Notes: generated by a model from the sequence alone, not told the origin. Numbered from the stretch's first letter, positions 25,511-35,298 are shown. The stretch: DNA of 64,000 nucleotides from CAZUWH01 sp964624075 (GCA_964624075.1 CAZUWH010000003.1:110461-174460); one strand, 5' to 3'. Program-made: numbers and translations.

Positions 25511-28212
25511 CGGGGGGGGGGCACAGGGGCCGCGGTCGCTAGCTCGGCGCGACGCAAACGGATTTCCTCGAGATCCACTGGCCGTTCGGCCGGCGCCGTC
25601 TGCCGTCCAGGAGGGTGATGCCCGTGAGCGGAGGGAAGGGCGCGCCGCCTGGCGGCCACATGGGCTGTGAAGCCACCCATGACGACTTTGCCCATTAGAT
25701 CCAGCCCGGCGAAAGCATCCCTGGCATAGGCGACTTGACCACAGCTATAAGCGGCGACACAATCCTCCTCGACGAAGCGGCGGGTCAGGGCTGCACCGCC
25801 CAGGAGAACCGGGATGTCGAAACCCTGCCGAGTCATTTCCGTCAGGTTCTCGCGCATGATGACAGTGGATTTGACAAGCAGCCCGGACATGCCGATAGCA
25901 TCGGCTCCATGCGCACGTGCAGCAGTCAGAATGGCAGCAATGGGCTGCTTGATGCCAAGGTTGATCACCCGATAGCCATTGTTGGTGAGAATGATGTCCA
26001 CCAGATTCTTGCCGATGTCGTGGACATCCCCTCTGACGGTGGCCAGGACGATGGTGCCCTTCTGACTGGTTGTAACGCGTTCCATATGCGGTTCCAGCCA
26101 TGCCACCGCGGCTTTCATGGTCTCAGCCGATTGCAGCACGAACGGAAGCTGCATCCTTCCCGCTCCGAACAGGATACCGACCTCCTTCATGCCCTCAAGT
26201 AGAAGGTCATTGATAATGACAAGTGGTGCATGAGAGTACATGGCTTCGGCCAGATCCTCCGCAAGCCCCTGGCGATCCCCATCGACGATACGCTGTTTCA
26301 GGCGTTCCTCCACCGTGCGGGCGTGTGACGCGGGAGCGGCTTTTGCCTCCGTGCGATCCTGGAACAAAGTGATGAACACCTGCAACGGATCATGGTCCGC
26401 CTGACGGCGGTCGAAAATCAGGTCCTCAGCAGCGCCGATTTCCGCCGCCGTCAGGCGATGCAAGGGCAGGATCCGCGAGAAGTGTACGATGGCGGCGGTC
26501 ATGCCCCGGCGGACAGCATAGTCCAGGAACACCGAATTCAGCACATGGCGTGCCGCCGGTTTCAGGCCAAAGGAAACATTCGATACGCCCAGAACGATCT
26601 GGCAGGCAGGCAGCTCGGTCCGGAGACGTTCGATGGCCTCCAGGGTTTCGCAGGCCAGTCTGCGGTCGTCCGGATTGCCGGTACAGATGGTAAAGGTCAG
26701 GGGATCGAACAGAAGATCTGCCGGTGGCAGGCCATGGCGGTTGACGGCGAAGTCGTACAGACGGTGGGCGATGCGGAGCTTGTCCTGGGCTGTCTTAGCC
26801 ATGCCGGTTTCGTCGATGGTCAGGGCGACGACGGCCGCTCCGAAACGGCGGGCCAGATGCAGACGATCCGCAACGGCGCTCTCCCCGTCTTCGAAATGAA
26901 TGGAATTGATGATGGCCTTGCCGCCATACAGCTTCAAGGCGGCCTCGATCACCGGCATTTCGGTCGAATCGATAACGAGCGGTGCAGCCACACCTCCACG
27001 CAGGCGCGAGACCACTCCGATCATGTCGGCCTTTTCATCGCGGCCGACAAAGGCGGTGCAGACGTCCAGGGTATGGGACCCTTCCTTGACCTGGGCGCGT
27101 GCCATGGCCACGATCCCGTCCCAATTGTTGGCGTCCTGGTATTGACGGAACTGCCTGGAGCCGTTGGCATTGCAGCGTTCCCCGACGGCCAGGAAAGCAT
27201 TGTCCTGTCGCAAGGGAACCTGGCCGTAGAGAGAGGCCACCGCTGGCACCCAGTGCACCGATCGCCGCACCGGTGTCGGACGACCGCCCTGGCTGATCCG
27301 TTTCAGCATGGCATCGACAGCGCGGATGTGCTCGGGCGTGGTGCCGCAGCAGCCCCCTATCAGATGGACCCCCGCCTCGCTCACGAACCGCTCGTGCCAT
27401 GTCGCGAGATCCGCAGGCCGCAATGGATAGCGGGCGTGGCCGTCAACCAGCTCCGGCAGACCGGCATTGGGCTGTACCGATATGAAACCCGGCCAGTTTT
27501 CCGCCAGCCATCGGACATGCTCTGCCATTTCCTGTGGACCGGTTGCGCAATTGAGGCCCATCAAGGGCACATCCAGACTGTGCACCACCGTCGTGGCCGC
27601 CGCGATGTCGGCCCCGACAAGAAGGGTTCCCGTAGTTTCCACCGTCACCTGAACGAAAACGGGGATATCAATACCGGCACGGCTGCGGCCGGTTCTGGCG
27701 CCATTGACGGCCGCCTTGACCTGCAATGGATCCTGGCAGGTTTCGATCAGAAAGGCGTCAGCTCCCCCGGAGGCTAGCCCCTCGCACTGGATGGCATAGG
27801 CGGCTTCCAGGGTATCGTAGTCGATGTGGCCCAGGCTGGGAAGCTTGGTGCCTGGCCCGACGGCCCCAAGAACAAAACGGGAAGATCCATCGGCAAATTG
27901 CGCTGCGGCTTCCCGGGCGAGCACAACAGCCTGTCGGTTGATTGCAAACGCCTGATCGTTCAAACCGAATTCGGCCAGGGTGATCGGCGAGGCGCCGAAG
28001 GTGTTCGTTTCGACGCAATCGGCCCCCGCTTCGAAATAGCGGGCATGGATGGCCCGTACCACGTCGGGCCGTCCCAGCACCAGGGCCTCGGTACAGTTTT
28101 CCTTACCCAGGAAATCTGTCTCTACTGACAGGTTCATGGCCTGAACCAGGGAACCCGTACCGCCGTCACACAATAGGACGCGGTCGCGAAGATGATCGAG
28201 GATGTTGGCCAC
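25492..28212 (-). CDS. metH: Cobalamin-dependent methionine synthase MetH, N-terminal three domains
   Basis: Contains the homocysteine domain (start VANILDHLRDRVLLCDGGTG, zinc site MGLNCATGP and GGCCGTTPEH), the methyltetrahydrofolate pterin-binding domain (FLAVGERCNANGSRQFR onward), and the cap plus B12 domain with DVHDIGKNLV (the histidine that binds cobalt). It transfers a methyl group from methyl-THF to homocysteine through cobalamin. The GTG at 28212 is chosen because AAAGGA lies 9 bases upstream; the frame is open to 28359. The frame ends in a spurious stop (RSGGRV) just past the C10 run at 25512-25521. This is a sequencing error, slippage site or mutation. It follows metF, whose product makes its substrate. 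Confidence 0.92.
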   Translation of the reverse strand: MANILDHLRDRVLLCDGGTGSLVQAMNLSVETDFLGKENCTEALVLGRPDVVRAIHARYFEAGADCVETNTFGASPITLAEFGLNDQAFAINRQAVVLAREAAAQFADGSSRFVLGAVGPGTKLPSLGHIDYDTLEAAYAIQCEGLASGGADAFLIETCQDPLQVKAAVNGARTGRSRAGIDIPVFVQVTVETTGTLLVGADIAAATTVVHSLDVPLMGLNCATGPQEMAEHVRWLAENWPGFISVQPNAGLPELVDGHARYPLRPADLATWHERFVSEAGVHLIGGCCGTTPEHIRAVDAMLKRISQGGRPTPVRRSVHWVPAVASLYGQVPLRQDNAFLAVGERCNANGSRQFRQYQDANNWDGIVAMARAQVKEGSHTLDVCTAFVGRDEKADMIGVVSRLRGGVAAPLVIDSTEMPVIEAALKLYGGKAIINSIHFEDGESAVADRLHLARRFGAAVVALTIDETGMAKTAQDKLRIAHRLYDFAVNRHGLPPADLLFDPLTFTICTGNPDDRRLACETLEAIERLRTELPACQIVLGVSNVSFGLKPAARHVLNSVFLDYAVRRGMTAAIVHFSRILPLHRLTAAEIGAAEDLIFDRRQADHDPLQVFITLFQDRTEAKAAPASHARTVEERLKQRIVDGDRQGLAEDLAEAMYSHAPLVIINDLLLEGMKEVGILFGAGRMQLPFVLQSAETMKAAVAWLEPHMERVTTSQKGTIVLATVRGDVHDIGKNLVDIILTNNGYRVINLGIKQPIAAILTAARAHGADAIGMSGLLVKSTVIMRENLTEMTRQGFDIPVLLGGAALTRRFVEEDCVAAYSCGQVAYARDAFAGLDLMGKVVMGGFTAHVAARRRALPSAHGHHPPGRQTAPAERPVDLEEIRLRRAELATAAPVPPPRSGGRV

Positions 28213-28377
28213 TCCTTGCAGTCCTTTCCAATAAAGCCTTCCCAAAGACTCAATCCCCGATTCCGGGATACCCGTCGGACGTCTCTCCTGCTTCTCTCCT
28301 CCTCCCCCTCCTGGAGAGTGGAGGAGGGTTTCCAGAAATGTCCCGTTGTCCCCGGACAAAGCAGGAGGACAGCCGGT

Positions 28378-29298
28378 TCACCGTTGCCGTACACCCAGGA
28401 TATGGCAGATGGCAAAGACCAGGTCGGCACGGTTTAAGGTGTAGAAGTGAAAATCAGTGACACCTTCGGCCGCCAGTGCGCGACACTGCTCGGCGGCGAA
28501 AACCGCGGCCGCCAGCCGCCGGGTATCGGGATCGGCGTCGAGTCCATCGAACAACGCCCGCACCCACGCCGGCACGGAAGCACCGCATGCCTGCGAAAAT
28601 TTGAGCATTGTCACTACGTTGGTCACCGGAAGAATGCCGGGAATCACCGGAACGGTTATTCCGGTGGCCCGGACTCTGTCCATGAAACGACGGTAGACGT
28701 TCACATCGAAGAAATATTGGGTGATGGCGCGACTGGCACCAGCGTCGATCTTGCGTTTCAGATTGTCGAGGTCGAAACCGGCGCTTGGTGCTTCCGGATG
28801 GACTTCTGGATAAGCCGCAACAGTTATTTCGAAATCAGCGATTCTTTTCAAACCGTCGACCAAATCTGCCGCATAGGCATACCCCTCAGGATGAGGCACA
28901 TAACGATTTTGCCCCTCCGGTGGATCGCCGCGCAGGGCGACGATATGACGAATGCCCCCCTCCCAGTAACGACGGGCAATGGCAGTTACTTCAGCCCGGC
29001 TGGCCCCGACACAAGTCAGGTGGGCAGCTGGCCGCAGGGATGTCTCGCGGGCAATGCGGGCGACCGTATCGTGGGTGCGTTCCCGAGTGCTGCCGCCGGC
29101 TCCATAGGTGACTGATACGAAACGTGGGGCCAGGGGTTCCAGACGACGAATGCATTCCCACAGCGTTTCGATCATCCGTTCATTCCTGGGGGGGAAGAAT
29201 TCGAATGATATTGACACTGTTCCCGGCAGGGTTGTCGCCACCGGCAGGACAAGGGACGGACGGCGCATCCTGTCATTGTCCGGATCGTCTTCCTTCAT
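28378..29298 (-). CDS. metF: 5,10-methylenetetrahydrofolate reductase MetF
   Basis: 306-residue TIM-barrel flavoenzyme that reduces methylene-THF to methyl-THF, the donor for MetH next door. Conserved blocks: SISFEFFPPRNERM (near residue 28), FVSVTYGAGGSTRERT (near 60), LTCVGASRAEV (near 93), VALRGDPPEG (near 119), and the PVIPGILPVTN loop (near 213). The family N-terminus begins about residue 26, so the true start may be one of the internal methionines (MRRPSLVLP, 29268). A 165-base spacer with a G/C-rich stretch separates it from metH. A terminator-like structure lies upstream. Confidence 0.94.
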   Translation of the reverse strand: MKEDDPDNDRMRRPSLVLPVATTLPGTVSISFEFFPPRNERMIETLWECIRRLEPLAPRFVSVTYGAGGSTRERTHDTVARIARETSLRPAAHLTCVGASRAEVTAIARRYWEGGIRHIVALRGDPPEGQNRYVPHPEGYAYAADLVDGLKRIADFEITVAAYPEVHPEAPSAGFDLDNLKRKIDAGASRAITQYFFDVNVYRRFMDRVRATGITVPVIPGILPVTNVVTMLKFSQACGASVPAWVRALFDGLDADPDTRRLAAAVFAAEQCRALAAEGVTDFHFYTLNRADLVFAICHILGVRQR

Positions 29299-29458
29299 AT
29301 TCTGCCTCTATTCGCCAACTGCTTTCCAGCCGCCATCCGGATCCTTACTCCTTCGCGGGCCCTCACGGTCGGACTGTGACGGTCTTTGGGCCGTTCGGCA
29401 AGCCCCACCGTCCCTTTTCTGGTTTCCGGCCCGACTCCCTCCGTTTGCGCTCTGTTTC

Positions 29459-29491
29459 AAAAAAAAACGGGCCCTTCAGAAGGTGAGCCCC
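29459..29491 (-). terminator. Terminator-like hairpin in the metF leader region
   Basis: Read on the minus strand, 29491-29469 folds into GGGC...CCTT-CTG-AAGG...GCCC (8 bp with a 3-base bulge), followed by a G and a run of nine T (29467-29459). No gene precedes it on this strand: the next gene upstream is the divergent mlaC. It lies about 160 bases before metF, so it could end a short leader transcript, as in attenuation or a riboswitch. The rest of the gap 29299-29604 shows no recognised aptamer. Confidence 0.5.
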
Positions 29492-29604
29492 AAGGAAAAG
29501 GATGACAGGGGACACTAGATCGATTACGAAGGGATCATGGAAGGGGGAGCCAGGCATGGTATCTGGTTACCCCTGTTGATTGTTACATCTGAAGAACACA
29601 TCCC

Positions 29605-30267
29605 ATGTTGATTCGGTCGTGGTTTCCCGTTTCCATTCTCGCAGCCGCGCTCTTTATACCGGCTGTCTTTTCCAGCGTGCAGGCTGCTGCTGCGACGGAT
29701 CTGCTGGCCATCAGCCAGGACGAAGAAGCCAAATCCTTCATCCGCACCCTGTCTGGCCAGGCGTTACAGACCATGCTCCGGCACGACATATCGGACGCGG
29801 AACGCACCCGCTATTTTCGTGAGATGTTCCGCACCACGGCTGATCTGGAAGCCATTGGCCGCTTTGTTCTGGGGCGTCACTGGCATAAAGCTACTGCGGA
29901 TGAACGGGTCGAGTTCCTGAAATTATTCGAAAGCATTACCGTCTATACCTGGTCCAGGCGCTTCAAGGAATACTCCGGCCAGGGCTTGACAGTCATCAGA
30001 GTCCGATCCGGGACAGCCGGGATGGAAGAGGATGTGGTGGTCGAAAGCACCATCAACCCGTCACAGGGTGCGCCGGTATCGGTCCTGTGGAAGCTGAAAC
30101 GGTCTGAGAAGGGACTCCATATCATCGATCTGGTTGTAGAGGGCATCAGTATGGCAGTCACCTACCGTTCCGAATATGGTGCCGTCATTCACCGCTCTGG
30201 GGGGGAAGTAGGAGGACTGCTTGCTGCCTTGCGCGCCAAGGTCGGTGAACTCAGGGGGGATGATTGA
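29605..30267 (+). CDS. mlaC: MlaC/Ttg2D-family periplasmic phospholipid-binding protein
   Basis: 220 residues with a signal peptide (about residues 1-29, ending VQAAAA). The body has the MlaC pattern: ISDAERTRYFREMFRTTADLE, GRFVLGRHWHKATADERVEF, LFESITVYTWSRRFKEYSGQ, then VESTINPSQGAPVSVLWKLK and HIIDLVVEGISMAVTYRSEY. MlaC carries phospholipids between the outer membrane and the MlaFEDB transporter. No mlaFED genes are near, so this may be a lone paralogue. It is divergent from metF and ends convergent with dsrP. Confidence 0.88.
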   Translation: MLIRSWFPVSILAAALFIPAVFSSVQAAAATDLLAISQDEEAKSFIRTLSGQALQTMLRHDISDAERTRYFREMFRTTADLEAIGRFVLGRHWHKATADERVEFLKLFESITVYTWSRRFKEYSGQGLTVIRVRSGTAGMEEDVVVESTINPSQGAPVSVLWKLKRSEKGLHIIDLVVEGISMAVTYRSEYGAVIHRSGGEVGGLLAALRAKVGELRGDD

Positions 30268-30668
30268 CAGCGACTCCGGAAAGGCAGTTTCTCCATTCGA
30301 GAGAAGTGGGCCTTTGGTGGGAGAGAAGTCTGGGTTCTCTCCCATGCCTTTCTCAGGCCATTGCAACAAGGAATCACAGACAGGCCGTCTTCCCCGTTTT
30401 TCCCGTGTTTTACGGTTTCTGGAAACTGGGAGCGTATGGACGACGTTGGAGCACGGGCGAGAAAACACCTCCCTCCCGGGGCGGGGGGAAGGCTTTTGCA
30501 AGGAAGTCTGGTCTTGTGAACAAAGATTCCTTACCCCCGGATGGGTGGGCGAAACGTCTACATTCCCTCTCGGGATCCCGGGATCGATCTGCGACCATCA
30601 CGTCTTCCGGGGTGCAATGCTCCGATGCGATGAAGTAGTAGACAGGCCCTGAAACAACGCCAACACCT
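30268..30668. terminator. mlaC-dsrP convergent gap with a perfect hairpin (30319-30343)
   Basis: No gene is seen. GGGAGAGAA at 30319-30327 pairs perfectly with TTCTCTCCC at 30335-30343 around a 7-base loop, 52 bases past the mlaC stop. It may end mlaC or dsr transcripts, although no T-run follows. Further G/C-rich runs lie at 30470-30500. Confidence 0.45.
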
Positions 30669-31949
30669 TCATAGTTTGACCGGCCCGGCATCGGCCTCCT
30701 CGACCGCTTCGTCCTCCTGGTCGATGATGTTATGAACATGATCTGGGTCGACATCAGCATCGGCCAAACTGAGAGGCAGGAAACGAAAGATGGCGATGGC
30801 CACCATCACGATCCCTACCATGACCGCTGCTCCGCTCAAACCCAACAGTAGCTCCGGCAATGCCGGCGTGTAACTGCCCACCTGTCCATCAAAATAGGTG
30901 GATGATATCTCCATGTTCGGGAACAGGTTCAACGGAAACGCCTGACCGCCGATGATGATCACATATACCTGCGCCAAGCCGCCCATGATCATCAGTATCG
31001 AAGCCAGCACAATGACGCTGACATTGCCGCCCAGGCGTGGATGCAGCAACAGCACCAGCGGGACTGCCATACCGGGTATGATCTGTACCGCCCAGAACAA
31101 AAAAGAGTATACATTTCCTCCGAACAGGATAAACATCTCCACTGGCTGACGTTCAGCCATGTAGAGGTTGGTCAGGTGCTGAACCATGACGAAATAGCAG
31201 GTCGCCGCCAATACGACTCCCATCAACCGTTGCAGACGGGTCAGGATGATTCGTCCGAGTGGACGGCCCGTCAGATGATAGGTCGAAAGGAGAATCAACA
31301 TGAAGATCGCCTTGCCGAAAACGAAAGACATGGCGATGAACATTGGTGCCATGATGGCACTGTTATAGGCATCACGGACCACCAGGAATCCGAAAATGGA
31401 CCCGGTACCGGTCGTCAGGGCCAGACGCCAGAGAAAAGCCGTAAGGGCCGCTGGTTTGTAGAAATATGGCCCATAGCGCTGTTCCATCATGCTCCACAGA
31501 TAGAACCCGACAATGATGGAGAACCCGGTATACAGGAAGATATTCCAGGCAAAGATGGATTTGAAGTTATAAGTGGTCATTGCCACGATCAAACGGTCAG
31601 GACGCCCGAGATCAAGCACCAGGATCATCAGGCCCCCCGCCAGACTGGCAATGGACACCAGACCCGACATACGAGCCAGTGGCTTGTACAGGGTTCGTTC
31701 GAAAACCGAAGCGATCGAGGCCATATTCAGGGCCCCTGATGCGGAAATGATCAGGAATACGGCAAACACATGCGGCATGCCCCAGATAATCTGGTTCGAC
31801 ATACCGGTGACATGATGGCCATGGTGTTCCATGTAATAGGCGGCGCCCAGACCCAGGGCAATGAACAGGCCAACCACGGCCAGCAGAGCGAAGTAGCGAG
31901 GACTACGCCCCTCGATCTCGCGATAGATGACGTTAGTGTGCACACTCAT
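30669..31949 (-). CDS. dsrP: DsrP, NrfD-type quinone-interacting membrane subunit of DsrMKJOP
   Basis: 426-residue integral membrane protein of the NrfD/PsrC family with about ten helices (for example VVGLFIALGLGAAYYMEHH, IIWGMPHVFAVFLIISASG). It forms the second quinone site of DsrMKJOP and pairs with the iron-sulfur protein DsrO, encoded 17 bases upstream. The length and helix spacing are normal. It is the last gene of the operon; dsrN, dsrR and dsrS, which follow in Allochromatium, are absent. Confidence 0.92.
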   Translation of the reverse strand: MSVHTNVIYREIEGRSPRYFALLAVVGLFIALGLGAAYYMEHHGHHVTGMSNQIIWGMPHVFAVFLIISASGALNMASIASVFERTLYKPLARMSGLVSIASLAGGLMILVLDLGRPDRLIVAMTTYNFKSIFAWNIFLYTGFSIIVGFYLWSMMEQRYGPYFYKPAALTAFLWRLALTTGTGSIFGFLVVRDAYNSAIMAPMFIAMSFVFGKAIFMLILLSTYHLTGRPLGRIILTRLQRLMGVVLAATCYFVMVQHLTNLYMAERQPVEMFILFGGNVYSFLFWAVQIIPGMAVPLVLLLHPRLGGNVSVIVLASILMIMGGLAQVYVIIIGGQAFPLNLFPNMEISSTYFDGQVGSYTPALPELLLGLSGAAVMVGIVMVAIAIFRFLPLSLADADVDPDHVHNIIDQEDEAVEEADAGPVKL

Positions 31950-31966
31950 GGGTCCCGCTCACTTTC

Positions 31967-32791
31967 CTACAGACCATGATAATGGATGCCCGGATTAGTC
32001 TTCAGGTCAGACCGGATCCGGGTACTGGCGAAAGTTGCCAGACGCCGCACAATCTCGCTGTTTGGATCATTCAAGTTGCCAAATATGAGCGCCTGGTGGC
32101 CGGTTGCCACACATCGTTCCACACAAGCCGGCTGCTGGTCGCGGTCGATCCGGTGCGCACACAGGGTGCAGGATTCCACGCATCCCTTGCCGCGGGGCAT
32201 ATGGGCTTTTTGATTGTCAAGAGACTCATGTACGAACAGCCGTGCATTGTATGGACAGGCCATCATACAATATCGGCAACCGATACAGGTATGACGGTCG
32301 ACCAACACGATCCCGTCCGCCCGCCGGAATGAAGCACCGGTCGGGCACACGTCCACACATGGCGGTGACTCGCAATGCTGACACATCACGGGCAGGCTGA
32401 ATGTACGACCGGTGGTTCGGTCCTTGAGAGAGAGTTTGCGAATCCACTGGGGATCGGTCAGTGGACGACCCAGGCTGCTCCAGCCATGCTCTTCACGGCA
32501 TGCCTCCACACAGGCTGAACAGTTCTCCGCGCATTTATTGACATCCACGAGCATCCCCCACCGGACCTCCGCCGATACCGGCTGGTCATCCGGTTTGGCT
32601 GCCACATCGGCATTGATCAGAAACACGCCTGGCGCCACCGCTAGGGTAGCGACGGCGGCGACTCCCGTCAGAACATCACGACGCGAGGTTTCAGCGGCTG
32701 CGTCTCCGATGCGCGCGCGCGGCGGCGGCGGCGGAGCTTCCTGCCCCAACGTCGTCTGCCTGTCGCAGGCACAAGCGCGATGCGTGCTCAT
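31967..32791 (-). CDS. dsrO: DsrO, periplasmic ferredoxin-type iron-sulfur subunit
   Basis: 274 residues. A twin-arginine signal (SRRDVLTGVAAVATLAVAPG) starts near residue 37 after an unusually long N-terminal part. It exports a folded protein carrying four 4Fe-4S clusters, seen as CAENCSACVEACREEH, CQHCESPPCVDVCPTGA, CIGCRYCMMACPYNAR and CTLCAHRIDRDQQPACVERC. It passes electrons between DsrJ/DsrP in the periplasm. It stops with TAG. The frame is also open upstream, in line with dsrJ (18 bases), but dsrJ's own TAG separates them. Confidence 0.93.
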   Translation of the reverse strand: MSTHRACACDRQTTLGQEAPPPPPRARIGDAAAETSRRDVLTGVAAVATLAVAPGVFLINADVAAKPDDQPVSAEVRWGMLVDVNKCAENCSACVEACREEHGWSSLGRPLTDPQWIRKLSLKDRTTGRTFSLPVMCQHCESPPCVDVCPTGASFRRADGIVLVDRHTCIGCRYCMMACPYNARLFVHESLDNQKAHMPRGKGCVESCTLCAHRIDRDQQPACVERCVATGHQALIFGNLNDPNSEIVRRLATFASTRIRSDLKTNPGIHYHGL

Positions 32792-32809
32792 CCCCTCAAT
32801 TCCCCTCCT

Positions 32810-33196
32810 CTAGTGCGTCACCCCTTGCAGGGAGCCCGGGGTTGACGCATGACACATGAAACAATCAGGGCTGACCGCCGCATACATATGACAGGCGTTG
32901 CAGAAGTGTTTTCCGCTGGCGATCGTGACCGGCCGGCCGTCTGGTCCTGGCACAGCATGACAGGCGATGCATTCCTGCAGGCTGTGTCGGGTGGTCCGGA
33001 TCCCCTTGTGCATGGTTTCATCACGATGGTGCTTGAGAAGTTCCATATGGTTGCGCCGCATGAAACCGGTCTCCTCGACACATCGTTCCCCCTTTCCTCT
33101 TGGAATCAAGAGTAGAAGCCCGTCTTCAGCCCTGACGGCCGGGACAAGGCCGATCAGCACCATCATCAAACCAATGACAACAAGCCGGCGGATCAT
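32810..33196 (-). CDS. dsrJ: DsrJ, triheme cytochrome c
   Basis: 128 residues with an uncleaved or cleavable N-terminal helix (MIRRLVVIGLMMVLIGLVPA). Three heme motifs are visible: CIACH, CNACH and CFMCH. The conserved cysteine in ERCVEETGFMRRNHM is the candidate for the unusual His/Cys heme ligation known from Allochromatium DsrJ. The start at 33196 lies two bases after the dsrL2 stop. The longer open frame upstream overlaps dsrL2 and is not real. It ends with TAG, followed by AGGAGG for dsrO. Confidence 0.92.
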   Translation of the reverse strand: MIRRLVVIGLMMVLIGLVPAVRAEDGLLLLIPRGKGERCVEETGFMRRNHMELLKHHRDETMHKGIRTTRHSLQECIACHAVPGPDGRPVTIASGKHFCNACHMYAAVSPDCFMCHASTPGSLQGVTH

Positions 33197-33198
33197 GG

Positions 33199-35130
33199 TC
33201 AGTCCTCGCCCATGCCCATCTGGATATAACCGCTCGGACAGACGTCCATGCAGATGTGGCAACCGATACACTTGGCGTAGTCGGTATCCACATAGCGTCC
33301 CATGGCATGTTTCTTCTTTGTAACCCGGAAGATGGCCACTTGTGGGCAATAGATCAGGCACTGATCACACTCAAAGCACAAACCACAGCTCATGCATCGG
33401 TTGGCTTCGGCAACGGCCTTCCTTTCATCGAGACCGGCGAACCGTTCCCGGAAGTTGCTCAGCACCTCATCGGCGGTGATGTTAACCTCTTTGCGGCGAT
33501 GCATGAGCGTATGCTGGAAGTGCCCCAGAAACATGCGCTCGTGAGTAACTATCTCGTGTGATGACCTATCCTCAAAATTGTGGACAGCAAACTTGGAGTC
33601 GTCGGTGCCCCAGATCTCTCCATGGGAATATGCATCCGGTTCCAGGCCACGGCTGCGCAGTTCCTCCAAAAGGCTGAAATGATAGACGTCCACCTTGGGT
33701 CGGCGATCAAACTCATGATCGTTCAGGTAGTGGTCGATGGAATCACTTGCGATGCGCGCATGCCCAATGGCCGTGGTCAACAGATGAGGTTGGATGATAT
33801 CGCCGCCCACGAAGTGCCCCCTGTGGGATGAGACACGATAGAAACGGTCGGCGCTGATGAGGCCATGTCCGTTGTTCAGGGATTCGATTCCGGTAAAATC
33901 ACCGCCCTGGCCGACCGCTGAAACGATTAGGGTGCAGTCGATGTTGAAGGCTTTGTCCTCGTGTGGGATCATGGTGTTGCCTTCCCATTCGACCGGCATC
34001 ACCCGCAGCGCGGTGGCGCGACCATCAGCATTGCGAATGACCTCCAGAGGAATCAGGCTTTCCTTGATGATCACCCCCTCTCTCTGCACTGATTCGAGTT
34101 CATGCTTGGTTGCCGGCATCTTGGCAATGGGGCGGCGATAGATGATCCATACATCGGCCCCTTCGCGGCGGGCCACCGAGGCGACATCATGGGCGGTATA
34201 GCCAAGGATCACATTTTCCGCGTGGTCCTTGTCCGACACATGGTCGATATGCCCGATCCGGCGAGCTACCGCGGCCACGTCCATGGCGGTATCACCACCG
34301 CCGATCACCAGTACACGCCCGTGCAGGTGTTGCAAACGGCCCTCGTTAAAGGCGCGCAGGAAGGCGACTCCACTAACGCAGTTGGGCGCCTCTCCGCCGG
34401 CGATGCCAAGCGTGTTGCCAGACTGGGCACCAATGGCCCAGAACACGGCATCAAACTCCTTTTCGATCTGGGCCATAGCCACATCGCTGCCGACCCGGGT
34501 ATTAAGGCAAACCTTTACACCCATGTCGAAAATGCGCTGAACCTCGGCATCCAGAACGTCCTTCGGTGTGCGATAGCCGGGAATGCCAAACCGCATCATG
34601 CCGCCCAGCGATGGATAGGCCTCGAAAATGGTGACGGCATGCCCCTTGCGGCGCAGGAAATAAGCCGCCGCCAGGCCACCTGGTCCCCCTCCGACCACGG
34701 CAACCTTCCGGCCGGTTTCCTTGGCCGGCAGCGGGAAGGTCATTCCATTGGCGATCGCCCAATCGCCGATGAACTGTTCCACTGAATTGATGCCGACATG
34801 CTCTTCGACCATGTTCCGGTTGCAACCATCCTGACATGGCGCCGGACAGACCCGCCCCATGATGGCGGGAAACGGATTGGCCTCCGTCATGCGGTGAAAA
34901 GCATACTCCTGCCACGACAGATTGCCTGCCGGTTTGTCAAGGCCGCGCACGATGGACAACCAACCCCGGATATCATGACCAGAGGGACAACTGCCCTGAC
35001 ACGGTGGTGTACGATGGATATAGGTAGGGCACTTGTGTGAATAGCCATCGATGACAATGTCTTCACTATAATGATAAGGTGTGCTGTCTCCGTCCTTAAA
35101 ACGACGAAATGTCAATGTGCCCTCGGTCAT
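33199..35130 (-). CDS. dsrL: DsrL, iron-sulfur flavoprotein oxidoreductase, second copy
   Basis: 643 residues of the GltD-like family. An N-terminal cluster-binding region (KCPTYIHRTPPCQGSCPSGH, MGRVCPAPCQDGCNRN) is followed by an FAD-binding fold (VAVVGGGPGGLAAAYFLRRK), an NAD(P)H-binding fold (VLVIGGGDTAMDVAAVARR) and a C-terminal ferredoxin part with CMSCGLCFECDQCLIYCP and CIGCHICMDVCPSGYI. In oxidative Dsr systems DsrL takes electrons from DsrAB, passing them to NAD(P)+. It follows another full dsrL (dsrL1) by 168 bases, and the start of dsrJ comes right after its stop. The two copies are clearly homologous but not recent duplicates, with many substitutions across all domains. Confidence 0.93.
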   Translation of the reverse strand: MTEGTLTFRRFKDGDSTPYHYSEDIVIDGYSHKCPTYIHRTPPCQGSCPSGHDIRGWLSIVRGLDKPAGNLSWQEYAFHRMTEANPFPAIMGRVCPAPCQDGCNRNMVEEHVGINSVEQFIGDWAIANGMTFPLPAKETGRKVAVVGGGPGGLAAAYFLRRKGHAVTIFEAYPSLGGMMRFGIPGYRTPKDVLDAEVQRIFDMGVKVCLNTRVGSDVAMAQIEKEFDAVFWAIGAQSGNTLGIAGGEAPNCVSGVAFLRAFNEGRLQHLHGRVLVIGGGDTAMDVAAVARRIGHIDHVSDKDHAENVILGYTAHDVASVARREGADVWIIYRRPIAKMPATKHELESVQREGVIIKESLIPLEVIRNADGRATALRVMPVEWEGNTMIPHEDKAFNIDCTLIVSAVGQGGDFTGIESLNNGHGLISADRFYRVSSHRGHFVGGDIIQPHLLTTAIGHARIASDSIDHYLNDHEFDRRPKVDVYHFSLLEELRSRGLEPDAYSHGEIWGTDDSKFAVHNFEDRSSHEIVTHERMFLGHFQHTLMHRRKEVNITADEVLSNFRERFAGLDERKAVAEANRCMSCGLCFECDQCLIYCPQVAIFRVTKKKHAMGRYVDTDYAKCIGCHICMDVCPSGYIQMGMGED

Positions 35131-35298
35131 CGAACCCCTCTCTTTGTTCTTATCATTCCCGCTAAGAAATCCCCACTACCACCAGACACCCACGCCGCAG
35201 CCCGCTTTCCGACACTGCACTCTGTAATAACGGTTAGATTTCAGTTGTTTCGGCAAACGGAGGAGGGCGGCACCGCCGCCCTCCTCCTCTGCCGCTTT

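Noticed and set aside
32791..32810. dsrJ-dsrO fusion by read-through
   Set aside because: The two are in frame across 18 bases, but dsrJ's TAG is followed at once by a strong AGGAGG for dsrO, as expected of separate genes.
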